NCBI GenBank assembly: GCA_964369665.1
Contig: CAYJFS010000001.1
Span: 310,001 to 374,000 of the forward strand
Reading direction: 5' to 3'
Source of the DNA: Bilophila sp964369665
GTDB lineage: Bacteria; Desulfobacterota; Desulfovibrionia; Desulfovibrionales; Desulfovibrionaceae
Length of the DNA stretch: 64,000 nt
Shown piece after piece: positions 62,149 through 64,000 of the stretch; positions within the stretch are counted from its first letter, which is position 1, and each line of letters opens with the position of its first letter. A program made the translations under genes and the position numbers. The notes under the pieces are model-generated. The model searched no databases, was not told the origin of the DNA, and saw only the letters and a list, made by a program, of their open reading frames with translations.

Positions 62149-62935
62149 TACCACAACAATATTGAGTAAGCCTATAATTACTGGGCTTATCCTTACATAT
62201 AATGGGGAACAGCTCATTGAAAAATGTATTAACTCATTACAATTCTGTGATCACATTATTATTGTTGATTCTTTTAGTTCAGATCAAACAGCTCATATTG
62301 CTCAAAAGTATAATGTACAATTTATACAACACAGCTGGAAAGGACCTGTTTACCAATTTCAATATGCTCTTCAGCAAATCACAACTGAATGGGTCATAAC
62401 TTTAGACCAAGATGAGATCTGTTCCAAACAACTAAAATACTCTATACAAAATGCGTTAAATAGTGTCTCACTAAAAACTTGTGGCTTTTATGTGTCTAGG
62501 CAATCTTGGTATTATGACCGTTTCCTTAAACATAGTGGATGGTATCCTGACTATTTACTTCGTGTATTCCGTAAAAATGAAGTATATTTTTCACAACAAG
62601 GTGCCCATGAAAAAATTCATCCACATGGTTTAACAAAAAAACTTCAAGGTAATATTTTTCACTATCCCTATAAAAATTTTTATCACCAGCTTGAAAAAAT
62701 TAATACTTATGCCCAACAAGGGTCTTATACGTTTGAAAAAAAGGAAAAAACCGGAGGGCTTTGTAAAGCGCTACTGCATGGTTTAGGAGCATTTATAAAA
62801 ATGTATATCATTAAACAAGGCTTCCTTGATGGAAAAGCTGGTTTAATTAATGCTATCCATGGGTTTTTTTATGCATTTACTAAATATATTAGAGTTAATG
62901 AAGGTACTTGGGGGTTCCCATATGATCATCAATAG
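62135..62935 (+). CDS. Glycosyltransferase family 2, WaaE/KdtX-like
   Basis: 266 residues, GTG start. TGLILTYNGEQLIEKCINSL near 16-35, IIVDSFSSDQTAHIA near 40-54 and ITLDQDEICSKQL near 83-95 (DxDE metal/donor site) are typical of the LPS-core beta-1,4-glucosyltransferase group. In the second half, HSGWYPDYLLRVFRKNEVYFSQQGAHEKI near 143-171 (key part WYPDYLLRVFRK) is the acceptor region of this group. Acts at the cytoplasmic side of the inner membrane on LPS core or glycan. Overlap with the upstream aminotransferase argues for translational coupling. Confidence 0.88.
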   Translation: MKSHNTTTILSKPIITGLILTYNGEQLIEKCINSLQFCDHIIIVDSFSSDQTAHIAQKYNVQFIQHSWKGPVYQFQYALQQITTEWVITLDQDEICSKQLKYSIQNALNSVSLKTCGFYVSRQSWYYDRFLKHSGWYPDYLLRVFRKNEVYFSQQGAHEKIHPHGLTKKLQGNIFHYPYKNFYHQLEKINTYAQQGSYTFEKKEKTGGLCKALLHGLGAFIKMYIIKQGFLDGKAGLINAIHGFFYAFTKYIRVNEGTWGFPYDHQ

Positions 62936-62955
62936 CTTATTTATAGGAAAATTTT

Positions 62956-63672
62956 ATGACAACATCTAATTATCAAAGGATTTTGCTTAAACTTAGTGGT
63001 GAAGCACTTTCAGGAGATCAACAAACAGGTATCAACCCTGAAACAGTAACTAAACTCTGTGGAGAACTTACTGAAGTAGTAATGCTAGGTATTCAGATAG
63101 CTTTGGTTATAGGTGGTGGTAACATATTCAGAGGGCTATCAGCATCAGCAAAAGGCATGGATCGCTCCTCTGCTGACTATATGGGTATGCTTGCTACTGT
63201 ATTAAACGCACTAGCTATCCAAGATGTTCTTGAAAAAAAAGGCTACCCTACACGCGTACTCTCAGCTATAGCTATGCAAGAAGTATGTGAACCCTATATA
63301 AGAAGAAGAGCCATACGGCATCTTGAAAAAGGACGCGTTGTTATCTGTGCAGCAGGAACAGGTAATCCATACTTTACAACGGATACTGCAGCTGCTTTAC
63401 GATGTATGGAATTAAAATGTAATGCCATAATTAAAGCAACAAAGGTCAACGGCGTTTATGATAAAGATCCTATGAAACATACAAATGCTGAAATGTTTAA
63501 ACATTTAACTTATAAAGAAACCTTACTTCGTCAACTAAAAATAATGGATTCAACTGCAGTTACATTAGCACAAGAAAATAATGTTCCTATCATTGTTTGC
63601 AATATGTTTAATGGAAGTATTAAGAAAGCTGTTCTAGGTGAAAATCCAGGAACAACAGTTCAAGGAGCATAG
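62956..63672 (+). CDS. pyrH: Uridylate kinase
   Basis: Phosphorylates UMP to UDP. 238 residues. RILLKLSGEALSG near 8, VIGGGNIFRG near 52, DYMGMLATVLNALAIQDVLEK near 73 and TTDTAAALRCMELKCNAIIKATKVNGVYDKDP near 141 (key part DTAAALRCMELKC) mark bacterial UMP kinase. AGGAAA precedes the ATG. It lies 20 bases after the glycosyltransferase gene and directly before frr. Confidence 0.97.
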   Translation: MTTSNYQRILLKLSGEALSGDQQTGINPETVTKLCGELTEVVMLGIQIALVIGGGNIFRGLSASAKGMDRSSADYMGMLATVLNALAIQDVLEKKGYPTRVLSAIAMQEVCEPYIRRRAIRHLEKGRVVICAAGTGNPYFTTDTAAALRCMELKCNAIIKATKVNGVYDKDPMKHTNAEMFKHLTYKETLLRQLKIMDSTAVTLAQENNVPIIVCNMFNGSIKKAVLGENPGTTVQGA

Positions 63673-63677
63673 AAATT

Positions 63678-64000
63678 ATGGACAAAAACCTACTTATCAA
63701 AGATAGCGAAGATCGTATGAAAAAAACTTTAGTTGCTCTTGAAAAAGATTTTACAAAGCTCCGTACAGGTAGAGCATCAAGTGCTCTTATTGAAGACCTT
63801 AAAGTCGACTACTATAACACACCTACTCCTATACAACAGCTTGCTTCTATTACAATACCTGACAGTCGTAACATCACTATCCAACCTTGGGATAAAAATG
63901 CTTTTAATCTTATTGAAAAAGCTATACTTAAATCTGATCTCGGCCTTACACCTATTAATGATGGAAAAGTTATTAGAATTTCTCTTCCACCACTGACTGA
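63678..64000 (+). CDS. frr: Ribosome recycling factor, 5' part (cut by the window end)
   Basis: An open frame that starts with ATG at 63678, five bases after the pyrH stop, and runs off the end of the window; about 107 of the usual 185 codons are present. KTLVALEKDFTKLRTGRASSALIEDL near residues 16-41 (key part LRTGRAS), and the closing piece RISLPPLTE are diagnostic for RRF. It splits terminated ribosomes together with EF-G. Position behind pyrH is the conserved one. Confidence 0.95.
   Translation, partial: MDKNLLIKDSEDRMKKTLVALEKDFTKLRTGRASSALIEDLKVDYYNTPTPIQQLASITIPDSRNITIQPWDKNAFNLIEKAILKSDLGLTPINDGKVIRISLPPLT

Noticed and set aside
63733..63996. Plus-strand open frame of 87 codons near the window end
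   Set aside because: It lies out of frame inside the truncated frr gene, whose sequence is unmistakable in the correct frame from 63678.
1..64000. tRNA, rRNA, CRISPR, prophage or insertion-sequence content
   Set aside because: Intergenic regions were read for T-loop-like GTTCGA words, spaced repeats and transposase motifs; none gave a supportable hit.

Overview
This is a low-GC (roughly one third G+C by eye), densely packed bacterial chromosome segment. It carries Desulfovibrio-type gene sets: a siroheme/hemA cluster, HynC/HynD-type hydrogenase maturation genes, a single-subunit glutamate synthase beta-type protein, DciA plus DnaB, and a liv amino-acid importer. Combined with strong A+T bias and few mobile traits, this best fits a reduced, host-adapted member of the Desulfovibrionaceae, most likely Lawsonia intracellularis or a close relative. 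That assignment is inference from gene content and base composition; no database was searched. I see no tRNA, rRNA, insertion sequence, prophage or CRISPR array.

Layout. 0.26-3.0 kb: precorrin-2 dehydrogenase, a CcsA/HemX-like membrane protein and hemA (tetrapyrrole synthesis). 3.5-5.5 kb: ftsY-thiE. 5.5-7.0 kb: glutamate synthase-type oxidoreductase on the minus strand, then a 929-bp gene-free gap and the gene for HU with a clear terminator. 8.2-12.1 kb (minus): hslU-argB and, apart, a DciA/DUF721 protein and an unrecognised membrane protein. 12.2-16.8 kb (minus): complete livKHMGF branched-chain amino-acid ABC importer. 17.1-21.6 kb (plus): zinc-ribbon/Yip1 membrane protein, lipoprotein, LOG protein, tadA, a small conserved protein and a methyltransferase. 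21.8-28.5 kb (minus): flgE with a sigma-54 promoter, PBP1A, DegP/HtrA with a textbook terminator, and an orphan hydrogenase protease-hypC pair.

29-35.1 kb (plus): purC, fabI, malic enzyme, then rpsF-rpsR-rplI-dnaB and an unlisted 42-residue lipoprotein. 35.2-38.7 kb (minus): trmH-like methylase, ABC-F ATPase and trmI. 38.9-40.9 kb (plus): AsmA-family protein. 40.9-42.2 kb (minus): mgtE. 42.4-46 kb (plus): nadC-nadA-nadB, the de novo NAD route. 46-56.2 kb: mostly minus-strand housekeeping genes (yggT, HAD phosphatase, trxA-trxB-bamD, fbp-tsaD, a lipoprotein, a TPR protein, ftsB-like, pgsA, mrp, pcm), with tatA on the plus strand. 56.5-64 kb (plus): M23 peptidase, then rpsB-tsf, three sugar/glycan genes (SDR epimerase-like, DegT-type aminotransferase, WaaE-like glycosyltransferase), pyrH and the start of frr.

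The most interesting items are the glycan-gene trio inside the usually conserved rpsB-tsf-pyrH-frr cluster, the SDR member of that trio lacking the usual catalytic tyrosine, the sigma-54 promoter of flgE, the orphan hydrogenase maturation pair, the unlisted small lipoprotein, and a 24-bp perfect palindrome in the longest gene-free gap. No wholly new multi-gene system is evident; most of the window is ordinary housekeeping sequence. Several apparent long open frames start too early, because a good ribosome binding site lies inside the extra N-terminal part; corrected starts are given.
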